NCBI GenBank assembly: GCA_019118465.1
Contig: DWYX01000016.1
Location: forward strand, 1-60,982
Direction: 5' to 3'
Source: Candidatus Limosilactobacillus faecipullorum
GTDB taxonomy: Bacteria; Bacillota; Bacilli; Lactobacillales; Lactobacillaceae
Length of the DNA: 60,982 nucleotides
Below, piece by piece: positions 11,092 to 19,564 of this stretch (within the stretch, counting starts at the first letter, position 1; every line of letters begins with the position of its first letter). A model generated the notes under the pieces. It was not told where the DNA came from. It saw nothing but the letters and a program-made list of their open reading frames with translations, and made no database searches. The position numbers and the translations under genes were made by a program.

Positions 11092-11136
11092 ATAGGGGTT
11101 AAGTGGAAGTAAGTACTGCTACTTAGCCTCTTTTTT
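11092..11136 (+). terminator. Terminator of the adhesin gene
   Basis: An imperfect stem pairs GGGGTTAAGTGG (from 11095) with CTACTTAGCCTC, using several G-U pairs, and is followed by TTTTTT. It starts 25 bases after the adhesin stop codon. Confidence 0.75.
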
Positions 11137-11147
11137 GAGCAGAAACT

Positions 11148-11176
11148 TTGTTACTTTTAGTAAGCAGAAGTATAAT
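11148..11176 (+). promoter_or_regulatory. Sigma-A-type promoter of the HesB-like gene
   Basis: A -35 TTGTTA at 11148-11153 is followed by a 17-base spacer and a perfect -10 TATAAT at 11171-11176. This is about 28 bases upstream of the start codon. Confidence 0.7.
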
Positions 11177-11204
11177 CAAAACATCAAAGGAAGGGAGCGA
11201 TTAG

Positions 11205-11603
11205 ATGGAATTAACCTTTACGCCAGCGGCCCAAAAGCGGTTAGCTAAGTATCTTGATGATGGTAGTCAAAAGCGATTAATCCTAGACTTTGACGATGGG
11301 GTTGGCCCCTTTTCTGATATTGGAGACTGTTCCCTTGGGGTTAACTTTAAGTTGATTTTGCTAGATGTCGACAAGGAATTACCAAAGGACTTTGATGCCT
11401 ACTTTATTTCCAATTTGGGGAATGTGTACTACAAGAGCTACACAAAATCCCAATATGCAGAACACATGAAGCTTGATTTTGAAGCAAACTACTTTACAAT
11501 GCCCCTCAAGTCCGATTTCGAAACGTTGTGTGACAACGTTGAAGTTGTTGACCTAACTACCCGCGAACTTTCGCATGCCCCGATTGGGACGCATGATTGT
11601 TAG
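11205..11603 (+). CDS. HesB/IscA-like iron-sulfur biosynthesis family protein
   Basis: The protein has 132 residues. The opening MELTFTPAAQKRLAKYL, the later SLGVNFKLILLDVD and the compact size fit the lactobacillus branch of the Fe-S biosynthesis (HesB/IscA) fold. The ATG at 11205 follows a good ribosome site (AAGGAAGGGAG). The only cysteines are in GDCSLG, in LCDNV and at the very C-terminus (THDC). The classical three-cysteine A-type carrier pattern (C, then CGC near the end) is not present, so a real Fe-S carrier function is doubtful for this branch. The gene is single, with its own promoter and terminator. Family assignment is fairly secure; the role is unknown. Confidence 0.7.
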   Translation: MELTFTPAAQKRLAKYLDDGSQKRLILDFDDGVGPFSDIGDCSLGVNFKLILLDVDKELPKDFDAYFISNLGNVYYKSYTKSQYAEHMKLDFEANYFTMPLKSDFETLCDNVEVVDLTTRELSHAPIGTHDC

Positions 11604-11763
11604 TATAGTGTAGGGCGGCTTGTTGCTTACGATTTTTCCCTGGTGCACCAGTTACTGCTCGATGATTGAATAATGGCTCGTTACTCATTATTATTGGTAG
11701 TCTTTACCTTCGCAGGACAATGGTACCCTTTCGGTTGGGGAACTTTAAATATACTTAATTTTG
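11604..11763. other. Intergenic stretch without a recognisable gene
   Basis: There is no credible ORF. A perfect 12-base palindrome CTGGTGCACCAG lies at 11640-11651; its role is unknown. Confidence 0.5.
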
Positions 11764-11810
11764 AAAAATGACACCGTATAGATCTGGTGGATCTGTGCAG
11801 TGTCATTTTG
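11764..11810 (+). terminator. Strong hairpin terminator
   Basis: Perfect arms AAAATGACAC (11765-11774) and GTGTCATTTT (11800-11809) enclose a second small pairing, AGATC/GGATCT. The hairpin is flanked by A and T runs, so it could work in both directions. It probably ends the HesB-like transcript. Confidence 0.7.
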
Positions 11811-11940
11811 GCGTTTTGGGGGATTGTGAGTTCCCAAAGTTAGTTTTAATTCCTTGTTTGTGAAATTGAGTTGGAAAATAGAAAAAGTCATTTGAGGTTG
11901 GCTTTTGAATCTCCGTTAAACAAAACTAAAGAGGCCGTGG

Positions 11941-12002
11941 TTTCTGTGTAACATTCGGAGGTACGAGAAAGGCGGGGAAGAAATTTGACTTTCTTCCCCG
12001 CC
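11941..12002 (-). repeat. Intergenic repeat, terminator-hairpin module (copy R1)
   Basis: Read on the minus strand, this is a perfect 13-base hairpin (GGCGGGGAAGAAA paired with TTTCTTCCCCGCC) followed by a conserved tail, CTCGTACCTCCGAATGTTAC, then ACAGAAA. The same hairpin and tail occur at 18281-18343, 31732-31800 and 51402-51463. It begins 14 bases beyond the stop of the MFS gene and points the same way, so it probably also serves as that gene's terminator. Confidence 0.8.
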
Positions 12003-12015
12003 GCTTGCTTTCAAA

Positions 12016-13236
12016 TTAATTCAATTGCCGAATTCCTGGTAAGTTGAGCATAATCACAAAACTTAAGAGGTAGAGGGCGGCTAGGCACCCCATTGTAACG
12101 GCAAGGGTGTAGTGGTCCATCAAGAGGCCAATCACAACAGAGGAGAAACCCCCGATGGCCCGGCCAACGTTCATAATCATACTATTAGCCGTTGACCGGA
12201 TGGCAGTTGGGTAAAGGCGGCTAATGACGGCTCCGTAACCACCAAACATTCCGTTGGAGAAGAAACCGATCAAGGCACCGGCTAAGATTAAAGTTAATGA
12301 CGTCTTGGCAAAGAGGATTGAGAACATTACCAAGGCTGAACCAGGCAAGAAAATGCCGAAGGCCCAGCGAGGACCGAATTGATCCATTACCGTTCCAAAG
12401 ACAACCATCCCCAAGCTCATTCCCAGAATCGTCGCAATCATCCAGAGTGATGATCCGGAAACCGAAAGCCCCTGTTGCTTTTGAACGATTGAGGGGAGCC
12501 AGTTCATCAGACCAAAGTAACCAGCGATTTGAACAATCGTCATCACCATCAAGCCGAGGGTTTGAAGGGCTAATTTAGGACTAGCGAAGAGGCGACTGAT
12601 TGAGATCTTTTCGTGATTAGCTTTCGCCTTAGCGTGGGCGTTAATGAAGACCGCACTTTCGCTCAAGTGCCGGCGGATAAAGTAGGTCAAGATTACCGGA
12701 ATTACCCCAAGTAAGAAGAGGGCGTTCCAACCAAACTTCGGAATGATAACGGCAGCGGCAAGGGCAGCAAAGATCGCACCGATTTGACCACCGATTGCGG
12801 CAACCGAAGTTAACCGGCCAATCCGGTTAGCGGCAAAGTTTTCGGCAATCAAAGCCATCCCAACGCCGTATTCACCACCGGCCCCAATTCCGGCTAAAAA
12901 GCGGAAGAGGTAAACCATTGGTAAAGAGTGGACAAAGAACATGGCGGCGGTGGCGAAGGCAAAAATAAAGATCGTGTAAGAGAATGTCTTGACACGACCA
13001 ATGCGATCACCGACAAGGCCGAACGCCGCACCGCCTACTAACATTCCCAGGTTGGTGATTGAACCGATCCAACCAGCTGCGGCACTAGAAATGTGCAAGT
13101 CCGCAATCATTGGGGCAAGGGCAAACGAGAGAAACATGATATCCATGTTTTCCAGTGAGAACCCGGCGGCCGTTGAGGCGATCACCCAATGCTCGTTATT
13201 CGTTTGCGTTAAACGTTGACTACTTGTCTGTTCCAT
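12016..13236 (-). CDS. MFS transporter, aromatic-acid/sugar-acid symporter type
   Basis: This is a 406-residue inner-membrane carrier with about twelve hydrophobic segments. The MFS loop-2/3 signature is visible (GLVGDRIGRVK, near residues 75-85), as is the RFLAGIGAGGEYGVGMALIAE segment typical of the AAHS/shikimate-type symporters. The second half has a matching MDQFGPRWAFG loop. The ATG at 13234-13236 follows GGAGG on the minus strand. It stands alone, faces away from the transaldolase operon, and ends in repeat-type terminator R1. The substrate cannot be read from the sequence; an organic or aromatic acid is a guess from the subfamily. Confidence 0.85.
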   Translation of the reverse strand: MEQTSSQRLTQTNNEHWVIASTAAGFSLENMDIMFLSFALAPMIADLHISSAAAGWIGSITNLGMLVGGAAFGLVGDRIGRVKTFSYTIFIFAFATAAMFFVHSLPMVYLFRFLAGIGAGGEYGVGMALIAENFAANRIGRLTSVAAIGGQIGAIFAALAAAVIIPKFGWNALFLLGVIPVILTYFIRRHLSESAVFINAHAKAKANHEKISISRLFASPKLALQTLGLMVMTIVQIAGYFGLMNWLPSIVQKQQGLSVSGSSLWMIATILGMSLGMVVFGTVMDQFGPRWAFGIFLPGSALVMFSILFAKTSLTLILAGALIGFFSNGMFGGYGAVISRLYPTAIRSTANSMIMNVGRAIGGFSSVVIGLLMDHYTLAVTMGCLAALYLLSFVIMLNLPGIRQLN

Positions 13237-13255
13237 TATTTAATTCCTCCAAAAT

Positions 13256-13281
13256 GAAGGCTCACGGGCCTTCTTTATTTT
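13256..13281. promoter_or_regulatory. Small hairpin in the leader of the MFS gene
   Basis: GAAGGC and GCCTTC (13256-13261, 13268-13273) form a 6-bp stem just upstream of the minus-strand ribosome site. On the plus strand a T-rich run follows, so it could instead stop transcription coming from the other side. No function is established. Confidence 0.3.
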
Positions 13282-13371
13282 GTTGAGGCGATTATGGCAG
13301 ACTGGGGAGAAAAATGCAAGGCAAAAGGGAGAGCATTACGATGGTTGTATGACTATCTTTGGAATTGGTCT

Positions 13372-13411
13372 ATTTTAATTAGATGAAGAAATTAACATAT
13401 CTAATTAAAAT
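13372..13411. promoter_or_regulatory. Perfect 13-bp inverted repeat between divergent genes
   Basis: ATTTTAATTAGAT (13372-13384) and ATCTAATTAAAAT (13399-13411) are exact inverted copies separated by 14 bases. The repeat lies in the 457-base gap between the MFS gene and the transaldolase operon. It is a candidate operator or AT-rich stem. Confidence 0.45.
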
Positions 13412-13463
13412 GATTTATTTTTTGTGCTATCGTTTGCACAGACTTCGTACTAGCTTTTCTTAA

Positions 13464-13651
13464 TTTGGTATAGATAAAAATAATGCAATAAACTAGCTAT
13501 TTTGTTTCGACAAAAATTGAATTCAGCTGCTTAAGTTTATTAATGGTATAGTTCGATTTTAAATTGATTAAAACCAAATGATGATTGACTGTTTTAGAAT
13601 CTCCGAGCATGATATTAACCATGATTATTAAATCATTACAAATTGGTATAG
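13464..13651 (+). promoter_or_regulatory. Three GGTATAG motifs upstream of the transaldolase operon
   Basis: TTTGGTATAG (13464), TAATGGTATAG (13541) and AATTGGTATAG (13641) occur at spacings of about 79 and 100 bases in AT-rich DNA. The last may contain the -10 element (TATAGC preceded by TGG). Repetition of the same octamer suggests regulator half-sites; no regulator is identified. Confidence 0.35.
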
Positions 13652-13693
13652 CTGAAATAAACGATTAAAAATAATATCAAAGGAGCAATTCTT

Positions 13694-14428
13694 GTGAAAC
13701 AAAATCAAATTCAAATTTACGCTGATGGAGCAGATTTAACTGCCATGCGGGAGATGGCAAAACTCCCAGAAGTAACGGGTTTTACGACCAACCCAACCTT
13801 AATGAAACGGGCGGGAGTCACGGATTATTTGAACTTTGCCCAGACGGTCTTGGCGGAATTTCCCACCATGCCGGTCTCGTTTGAAGTCTTTGCGGCAGAT
13901 GAAGCGGGGATGGTAGCTGAAGCTGAATATCTTAGTCAATTAGGGGCCAACGTCTACGTCAAGATCCCGATTTTAGGCTTAGACGGAACGCCCCATTTAA
14001 ACTTGATTCGGAATTTATCTGCGGCCGGAATCAAACTCAACATCACAGCGGTAACCACGAAAGAACAAGTCCGCTGGGCCTTAAACGCTTTGGAGCCAAC
14101 GACGCCAGCGATTATTTCACTGTTTGTCGGCCGGGTGGCTGATACTGGAGAAGATCCAACTAGTTTTATTGTCTGCAGTTCAACCATGGCTTTTCGCTAT
14201 CCAAATGTCCAATTATTGTGGGCCTCCACGCGGGAAGTCGATAATATCCGCCAGGCCCAACAGCTTGGCTTGGATATTATTACCGTACCGCCAACAATTT
14301 TAACAAAGTGGTATGAACGGCGTGATCTTAGTGCCGCCGATGTTGCTTTGGATACAGTGCGGGGCTTTGCCGCTGACATTGCCCAACTCGGGTACCAAGT
14401 TCTGCCGGCAAATCGAAAGGAGGCCTAA
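13694..14428 (+). CDS. Transaldolase (small TalC/FSA-like family)
   Basis: The 244-residue TIM-barrel enzyme moves a dihydroxyacetone unit between sugar phosphates in the cytoplasmic pentose-phosphate pathway. The Schiff-base lysine is K90 in NVYVKIP, and the early TTNPTL motif (31-36) is present. Two residues separate true transaldolases from fructose-6-phosphate aldolases in this family. Here they are Glu64 (VSFEVFA) and Phe144 (SLFVGR), the transaldolase pattern, rather than the Gln and Tyr of FSA. The GTG start at 13694 sits 9 bases after AAAGGAG. The stop codon is 2 bases from the next ATG, so it is co-transcribed with transketolase. The substrate call is an inference from these residues. 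Confidence 0.85.
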   Translation: MKQNQIQIYADGADLTAMREMAKLPEVTGFTTNPTLMKRAGVTDYLNFAQTVLAEFPTMPVSFEVFAADEAGMVAEAEYLSQLGANVYVKIPILGLDGTPHLNLIRNLSAAGIKLNITAVTTKEQVRWALNALEPTTPAIISLFVGRVADTGEDPTSFIVCSSTMAFRYPNVQLLWASTREVDNIRQAQQLGLDIITVPPTILTKWYERRDLSAADVALDTVRGFAADIAQLGYQVLPANRKEA

Positions 14429-14430
14429 GG

Positions 14431-16464
14431 ATGATTAGTCAAGATCAAGTCGCTGTTAATGCCCTGCGGATGTTAGGGGTGGATATGATTAGCCGGGTCA
14501 AGAGTGGCCATCCTGGAATTACCCTCGGGGCGGCCCCGATGGCGTACACTCTTTTTGAAAAGGTAATGCAGTTTAATCCAGCAGATCCTAATTGGTTTAA
14601 CCGCGACCGTTTCGTTTTATCAGCTGGGCATGGGTCAGCTTTGCTATACGCTTTATTGCACTTAAATGAATTTCAATTGTCGATTGATGATTTAAAGGCC
14701 TTTCGGCAATTAGGTTCCAAAACCCCGGGTCACCCCGAATCTGGCTGGACGCCTGGTGTGGATGCCTCGACCGGCCCCCTGGGGCAAGGGATTGGGATGG
14801 CTGTTGGGATGGCAATGGCCGAACGACATTTAGCTGCCCTCTATAACCGGTCGGGATATCCTTTGATTGACCATTATACCTATGCCTTGGTTGGTGATGG
14901 TGACCTGATGGAAGGGGTTAGCCAAGAAGCGATCAATTTAGCTGGTAATTATCAACTAAGCAAGTTGATTGTTTTGCACGATGCTAATCACGTTTCCTTA
15001 GATGGTCCCTTGAGTGACGCTAGTTGTGAGAATCAAGAACAGCGCTTTCGGGCAGCTGGTTGGGATTACTTGACGGTGAAGGCCGGCGATACCGATTTGC
15101 GAGGGATTGAACAAGCCATTAAGCACGCTCAAACGACAGCCAAGCCAACTCTGATTGCAGTACAAACAACCCTTGGTTATGGAACGCCGCTGGCTGGCGA
15201 CCATCGGGTTCACGGGGCACCTTTAAAAGCGGCAGACCGGGCAGTGCTGGCAAAGTTTCTCAATTGGTCAGAGCGGCCGTTTGCCATCCCGGCCACTGTC
15301 CGGCAGACCTTTGCCGAAGTAGTTGCTAAAAAACAAGCGCGTTATCTAAAGTGGCAACACTTATTTACGGAGTATCAACGCCGTTTTCCACAAGCAGCCC
15401 GGGAATTAACCCAGGCAACATTAGCGGTTAACGGGGTGAAGAGTAACTATCAACCGGGTGAGTGGGTAGCAACCCGCCAAGCCAGCGCGGAGAATTTACA
15501 ACAAATCGCCAGCGCTAATCCCCAATTTTGGGGTGGAGCGGCTGATTTAGCGAGTTCAAATAAGACCAAACTGAGTGAGGGAGGTCGCTTTACATCAACC
15601 ACTCCGCAAGGGAAAAACGTCAGCTTTGGGGTTCGTGAATTTGGGATGGCAACCGCCCTTAATGGGATGATCCTGCATGGCGGGAGCCGAGTCTTTGGGA
15701 GTACCTTTTTAGTCTTTAGTGATTACTTCCGCTCAGCTGTCCGTTCAGCCGCTTTGATGAAGCTACCAACGATTTTTATTGGAAGTCATGATTCAATCGC
15801 AGTTGGCGAAGACGGCCCGACCCATGAACCGGTAGAACAACTAGCTAGTTTCCGGGCGATGCCAAACCTAGATGTGATTCGACCGGCAGATGCCAATGAA
15901 ACCGCAGCGGCTTGGCGGATGATGGCTCAGACCAAGCACCGGCCATCACTCTTGGTAACTTCCCGCCAGGCCCTACCGGTTTTAGAAGAAACAGTTGAGG
16001 CGCCGATCGAGCGGGGCGGTTATATTCTAGCGGAAGCCAAAAAACAAATTCCGGATGGGATTATCATCGCTACAGGCTCGGAAGTGCACTTAGCCTTAGC
16101 GGCGAAGGCAAAATTAATGGAGGAGGGGATCGACGTCCGGGTAGTTTCGATGCCATGCCCAAACCGCTTTGATGGACAGCCTGTGGCTTATCGGGAACGG
16201 ATCTTGCCATCCCAAATTGAAAACCGGCTAGCGGTTGAAATGGGGGCTAGTCAAGCCTGGGACAAATACGTCGGTTTGAAAGGAAAAGTTTTGGGGGTTG
16301 ATCGCTTTGGCCTCAGTGGCGATGGCGCTGAATTGACCAAGGCCTATGGCTTTACGGTTGAAAAGATTGTTGCCGCTGTTCGGGAATTGCCGGGGATGGT
16401 TATTCGAGGAGGTGGTGATGCCCTTGCCTTTGAGCGGCCACGGTACATGGCTAGTTTTATTTAA
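14431..16464 (+). CDS. tkt: Transketolase
   Basis: The 677-residue thiamine-diphosphate enzyme exchanges two-carbon units between ketose and aldose phosphates. The cofactor motif GDGDLMEG (155-162) is followed by the metal ligand Asn186. SGHPGITLGAAP (25-36) and TPGHPESG (98-105) are the expected phosphate and TPP contacts, and the activating glutamate is in GVREFGM. The C-terminal domain begins near IIIATGSEVHLAL. It directly follows transaldolase and overlaps its ribosome site (AAAGGAGG). Together they link pentose phosphates with hexose and triose phosphates without the oxidative branch, useful to an organism that otherwise relies on phosphoketolase. The HDANH variant of the usual YDSN segment keeps the essential Asn. 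Confidence 0.96.
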   Translation: MISQDQVAVNALRMLGVDMISRVKSGHPGITLGAAPMAYTLFEKVMQFNPADPNWFNRDRFVLSAGHGSALLYALLHLNEFQLSIDDLKAFRQLGSKTPGHPESGWTPGVDASTGPLGQGIGMAVGMAMAERHLAALYNRSGYPLIDHYTYALVGDGDLMEGVSQEAINLAGNYQLSKLIVLHDANHVSLDGPLSDASCENQEQRFRAAGWDYLTVKAGDTDLRGIEQAIKHAQTTAKPTLIAVQTTLGYGTPLAGDHRVHGAPLKAADRAVLAKFLNWSERPFAIPATVRQTFAEVVAKKQARYLKWQHLFTEYQRRFPQAARELTQATLAVNGVKSNYQPGEWVATRQASAENLQQIASANPQFWGGAADLASSNKTKLSEGGRFTSTTPQGKNVSFGVREFGMATALNGMILHGGSRVFGSTFLVFSDYFRSAVRSAALMKLPTIFIGSHDSIAVGEDGPTHEPVEQLASFRAMPNLDVIRPADANETAAAWRMMAQTKHRPSLLVTSRQALPVLEETVEAPIERGGYILAEAKKQIPDGIIIATGSEVHLALAAKAKLMEEGIDVRVVSMPCPNRFDGQPVAYRERILPSQIENRLAVEMGASQAWDKYVGLKGKVLGVDRFGLSGDGAELTKAYGFTVEKIVAAVRELPGMVIRGGGDALAFERPRYMASFI

Positions 16465-16501
16465 TTATTTTTACCATTTGATTTAACTTGACTTTAACGT
16501 G

Positions 16502-16548
16502 AAAAAACCAGTGATGCCGAAGTTTTTCGGTTCACTGGTTTATTTTTG
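16502..16548 (+). terminator. Terminator of the transaldolase-transketolase operon
   Basis: AAACCAGTGA (16505-16514) pairs with TCACTGGTTT (16532-16541), with an inner CCGAA/TTCGG stem, and is followed by TATTTTT. Confidence 0.85.
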
Positions 16549-16583
16549 CATATAATGGAAAGTAACGAAAGGAAGCGGATAAG

Positions 16584-17615
16584 ATGAGTGAAATAATTCC
16601 AACAACCATGCGGGCTTGGCAGGTGACGACACCGGGGCCAGTCGAAAATGATCCAGCACCGTTAGCCTTGGTTACTAAGCCAACCCCGATGCCAGAAGCC
16701 GGGGAAGTTTTGGTTAAGGTTTTAGCCTGCGGCGTGTGCCATACTGATTTACATGTTACGGAAGGTGATTTACCGGTTCACCACGAACATGTTACCCCAG
16801 GGCATGAAATTGTCGGCCGAGTCGTTAAACTTGGCGTAGGGGCCCGCCGGTTTAAAGTAGGCGATCGGATCGGAATTCCGTGGTTCCGTCACGCTTGTGG
16901 GGTTTGCCGTTTTTGCCGGTCCGGGAAGGAAAATCTTTGTCCCCATTCAATTTACACCGGCTGGGATCACGATGGTGGTTACGCCGAATACACAACGGTG
17001 CCGGAAGGCTTTGCCTATCGCTTACCAGACCAATTTGACGACGCGGTGGCTGCCCCGTTGCTTTGTGCCGGGATTATCGGGTATCGCTCCTATCGGCGGG
17101 CGAATATTCCGACCGGTGGAACCCTCGGCTTGTATGGTTTCGGGGGCTCAGCTCACTTAGTAGCCCAATTAGCGATTAAGCAAGGAATTGAAGTCCACGT
17201 CTTCACCCGGGGGAAAGATGCCCAAAAGTTTGCCCTAGAACTTGGCTGTGCTTCGGCCCAAGGGGCTTATGATCCGTCGCCAGTACCGTTAGATGCTTCA
17301 ATTCTTTTCTCTCCGGCAGGACAAATGGTCCCGAATGCGTTAGCTAATTTGGCTCCAGGTGGAACTTTAGCTTTGGCTGGGATTCACCTCTCTGATGTGC
17401 CGGTCCTCAATTATCAGCAACATCTTTTCCATGAAAAGGTCGTTACTAGCGTCGAAAGCAATACCCGGCGTGATGGGGAAGAATTCTTAACCTTAGCTGC
17501 CCGTCTTGGCATCAAAGCACAAGTTACGACTTACCCCTTTGAAGAAGCCTTAACGGCATTGCGGCGGGTAAAGCAAGGTAATCTAGATGGGGCTTGTGTT
17601 TTGACTTTTGCTTAG
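16584..17615 (+). CDS. Zinc-dependent alcohol dehydrogenase family protein
   Basis: A 343-residue medium-chain dehydrogenase/reductase. Catalytic zinc ligands are Cys49 (ACGVCHTD) and the GHE pair at 73-75. The four structural-zinc cysteines are at 105, 108, 111 and 119 (CGVCRFCRSGKENLC). The nucleotide fold carries GLYGFGGSAH, a variant of the usual GxGxxG. This pattern is typical of the bacterial 'AdhA/YjgB-like' branch that often acts on alcohols or aldehydes with NAD(P)H. A TATAAT at 16551-16556 and the site AAAGGAAG precede the ATG. The gene is single. Substrate is unknown. Confidence 0.85.
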   Translation: MSEIIPTTMRAWQVTTPGPVENDPAPLALVTKPTPMPEAGEVLVKVLACGVCHTDLHVTEGDLPVHHEHVTPGHEIVGRVVKLGVGARRFKVGDRIGIPWFRHACGVCRFCRSGKENLCPHSIYTGWDHDGGYAEYTTVPEGFAYRLPDQFDDAVAAPLLCAGIIGYRSYRRANIPTGGTLGLYGFGGSAHLVAQLAIKQGIEVHVFTRGKDAQKFALELGCASAQGAYDPSPVPLDASILFSPAGQMVPNALANLAPGGTLALAGIHLSDVPVLNYQQHLFHEKVVTSVESNTRRDGEEFLTLAARLGIKAQVTTYPFEEALTALRRVKQGNLDGACVLTFA

Positions 17616-17670
17616 TTAGTGGACCATGCTAAAATAGTAGGACAAACTGACTAGAAGAGGAGTAATTAAT

Positions 17671-18255
17671 ATGGCGTATCCACAATTAGCTTTGGATCAA
17701 GTTAAGGGTCCTAAAGCAACCATCAAAACTTCAATGGGGGAAATTGAAATCCAATTATTCCCAACCCAAGCCCCTAAGACGGTAAAAAACTTCGTTGAAT
17801 TAGCCAAAAAGGGTTACTACAACAGTGTTACTTTCCACCGCGTAATTCCGGACTTTATGGTTCAAACGGGGGATCCAACGGCAACGGGGGCTGGTGGCGA
17901 AAGTATCTATGGCCATCCTTTTGAAGATGAATTCTCCAAAGAGCTCTTTAACATCAAAGGGGCTGTTTCAATGGCCAATGCTGGTCCAAACACCAACGGA
18001 AGCCAATTCTTTATCGTTACTAACCGGAATTTAACCACTAACTTAATTGGCCAAATGGAAGCCGCGGGTTATCCAGCAGAAGTGATCGAAGCTTACAAGC
18101 AAGGGGGAACTCCTTGGTTAGACTTCCACCACACCGTATTCGGTCAAGTTACTAAGGGCTTAGACGTTGCGATTGCGATTAGCCAGGTAAAACGGAATGT
18201 GGAAGACCGTCCAGAAGAAGATGTGACGATCGATTCGATTGAAATTAGTGAATAG
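17671..18255 (+). CDS. Peptidyl-prolyl cis-trans isomerase, cyclophilin type
   Basis: A 194-residue cytoplasmic foldase with no signal peptide. Cyclophilin landmarks are present: [15 protein letters not shown] with the catalytic Arg, the glycine-rich loop, NGSQFFI with the active-site Gln and Phe, and a histidine-containing HTVFGQV near the end. There is an insertion around residues 117-150 ([21 protein letters not shown]) that is common in lactobacillus cyclophilins. The ATG at 17671 follows AGAGGAG. A TAAAAT -10 with an extended TG lies at about 17630. It is monocistronic and ends in the repeat-type hairpin at 18281. Confidence 0.93.
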   Translation: MAYPQLALDQVKGPKATIKTSMGEIEIQLFPTQAPKTVKNFVELAKKGYYNSVTFHRVIPDFMVQTGDPTATGAGGESIYGHPFEDEFSKELFNIKGAVSMANAGPNTNGSQFFIVTNRNLTTNLIGQMEAAGYPAEVIEAYKQGGTPWLDFHHTVFGQVTKGLDVAIAISQVKRNVEDRPEEDVTIDSIEISE

Positions 18256-18280
18256 GAACGGAAAAGGGATTTTTGTTGTT

Positions 18281-18532
18281 AAGGCTGGGAAGAAAGTCAA
18301 ATTTCTTCCCAGCCTTTCTCGTACCTCCAAATATTGCACAGTATACTCCCTCCAGTCGGAACGATCCGCCTTGGCCTTGCGTGGGCGCACAAACGCCAAG
18401 CAAGTTGGCTGGTTCGATCCCAACCATGGCTTAGAGGATAAGTTAGAACGAAAGACCGCTGCTTGCGAATCAATCTTCGTTCTCTTACTAGGCCGTTGAG
18501 AAAATTTTCTTCCGACCTCGCTTATCTAAAAT
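18281..18532 (+). repeat. Composite intergenic repeat (hairpin + core), copies R2 and K1
   Basis: The hairpin AAGGCTGGGAAGAAA / TTTCTTCCCAGCCTT (18281-18316) is followed by the conserved tail starting TCTCGTACCTCC. The core module lies at 18375-18420 (contains GCCAAGCAAGTTGGCT), and a third module around AGGCCGTTGAGAAAA lies at 18490-18530, also seen at 31850. The unit points away from the cyclophilin gene and fills the whole gap up to mleR. No gene is visible in it. Confidence 0.8.
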
Positions 18533-19426
18533 TTACTTCGCCGCCGTCAGTAATCCATCCCATAAAGCTTGCTTAGTCGAATTCATTGGGGTGGTTGTCC
18601 GGCTGACAGATGAAACCATGAAAACGGGGGCGTCGGGGTCAGTTAAAGGCACCCGGACGACATTATCGGAGTCGAGAACGGCGAGATCCGTTAAGTAGGC
18701 AATGCCTAGGTTGTCAGCAACCATTGACTTGAGGATATGGACATCATTGGTTTGATAACTGATTTGGGCCCGGAAATGATTTTGCTGGGTCATGGCCCGG
18801 AAGGCTTGCTGGTGGATGAACTCAGCTTCTTTGGCGAGGGCTAAGAAGGGTTCGTTCTTTAAATCGGCAAAGGCAACGCCTGTGTCCTTTTTAATCGCCA
18901 GAGGATGCTTTTTAGAAACGATAATATTAATCGGAAAAGTGGCTAAGACTCGCGTCCGTAAGCGAGGATAATTAATGGGCTTGAGTGAACCTAAAAGTGC
19001 CATGTCAAGGTCGCCACGTTGTACCATTTTAAGCAAGTGGGCTGATCCATATTCATAGGTTTCTAACCGTTGTAGGATCCCTTTTTTCATTAGGCCAGGT
19101 GAGAGCGGAGGAAAGTAGTAATTTCCGATGATTGGTGGTAAGCCAAAGCGGATTTTCCCTTCCTGAGCCGAGATTATTTCCTTTCTGGCAACTTCGATTT
19201 CGGTCAAAATTGCTTGGGCGTGCATGTAGAACTGTTCACCGGCTGTGGTAATTCGGAGCTCGCGGTGAGATTGGTCGCGGATAAAGAAGGGGGCGTCAAA
19301 CTCTTTTTCTAGCCGTTTGATGGCCATAGTAATGGTGGGCTGACTAACCTTAAAAATTTCCGCAACTTTGGAAAAATTTTTTTCTTCAACCAGGGAACAA
19401 TAATATTTAATGTCTTTGATATTCAT
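18533..19426 (-). CDS. mleR: LysR-family regulator of malolactic fermentation
   Basis: A 297-residue DNA-binding regulator. The N-terminal winged helix-turn-helix covers about residues 1-60 (NFSKVAEIFKVSQPTITMAIKRLEKEF), and the remainder is the LysR co-inducer domain. It is transcribed away from the adjacent malolactic enzyme gene across a 138-base gap, the classical mleR-mleS arrangement. Malate is the co-inducer in characterised MleR proteins; that it is so here is inferred from family and position. On the minus strand a TATAAT at 19474-19479 is a plausible -10. Confidence 0.85.
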   Translation of the reverse strand: MNIKDIKYYCSLVEEKNFSKVAEIFKVSQPTITMAIKRLEKEFDAPFFIRDQSHRELRITTAGEQFYMHAQAILTEIEVARKEIISAQEGKIRFGLPPIIGNYYFPPLSPGLMKKGILQRLETYEYGSAHLLKMVQRGDLDMALLGSLKPINYPRLRTRVLATFPINIIVSKKHPLAIKKDTGVAFADLKNEPFLALAKEAEFIHQQAFRAMTQQNHFRAQISYQTNDVHILKSMVADNLGIAYLTDLAVLDSDNVVRVPLTDPDAPVFMVSSVSRTTTPMNSTKQALWDGLLTAAK

Positions 19427-19473
19427 CCTAAAATGCCTTTCTGATCAATTTTTGAATCCTCATATTAATTTCA

Positions 19474-19522
19474 ATTATACTACCTTTAACGTTTGACTAT
19501 CATTAGTTTTTGGCACTAGACT
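19474..19522. promoter_or_regulatory. Divergent mleR / mleS promoter region
   Basis: For mleS, TTGACT (19493-19498), an 18-base spacer and TAGACT (19517-19522) form a promoter. For mleR, TATAAT on the minus strand lies at 19474-19479 with a weak -35. The two overlap, so binding of the LysR protein between them could control both. Confidence 0.55.
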
Positions 19523-19564
19523 AGGGGCGTTTAAATTTGAGAGATTTGAAAAGAGGGACTCACG

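Noticed and set aside
12989-13219. Plus-strand frame opposite the MFS gene
   Set aside because: It lies fully within the well-supported carrier gene and shows no motif or ribosome site.
13694-14428. Fructose-6-phosphate aldolase instead of transaldolase
   Set aside because: Glu64 and Phe144 are the transaldolase residues; FSA has Gln and Tyr there. Activity was not tested, so this remains a call by residues.
18239-18499. Frames on both strands in the gap after the cyclophilin gene
   Set aside because: They are translations of the intergenic repeat, and equivalent frames are not kept in its other copies.
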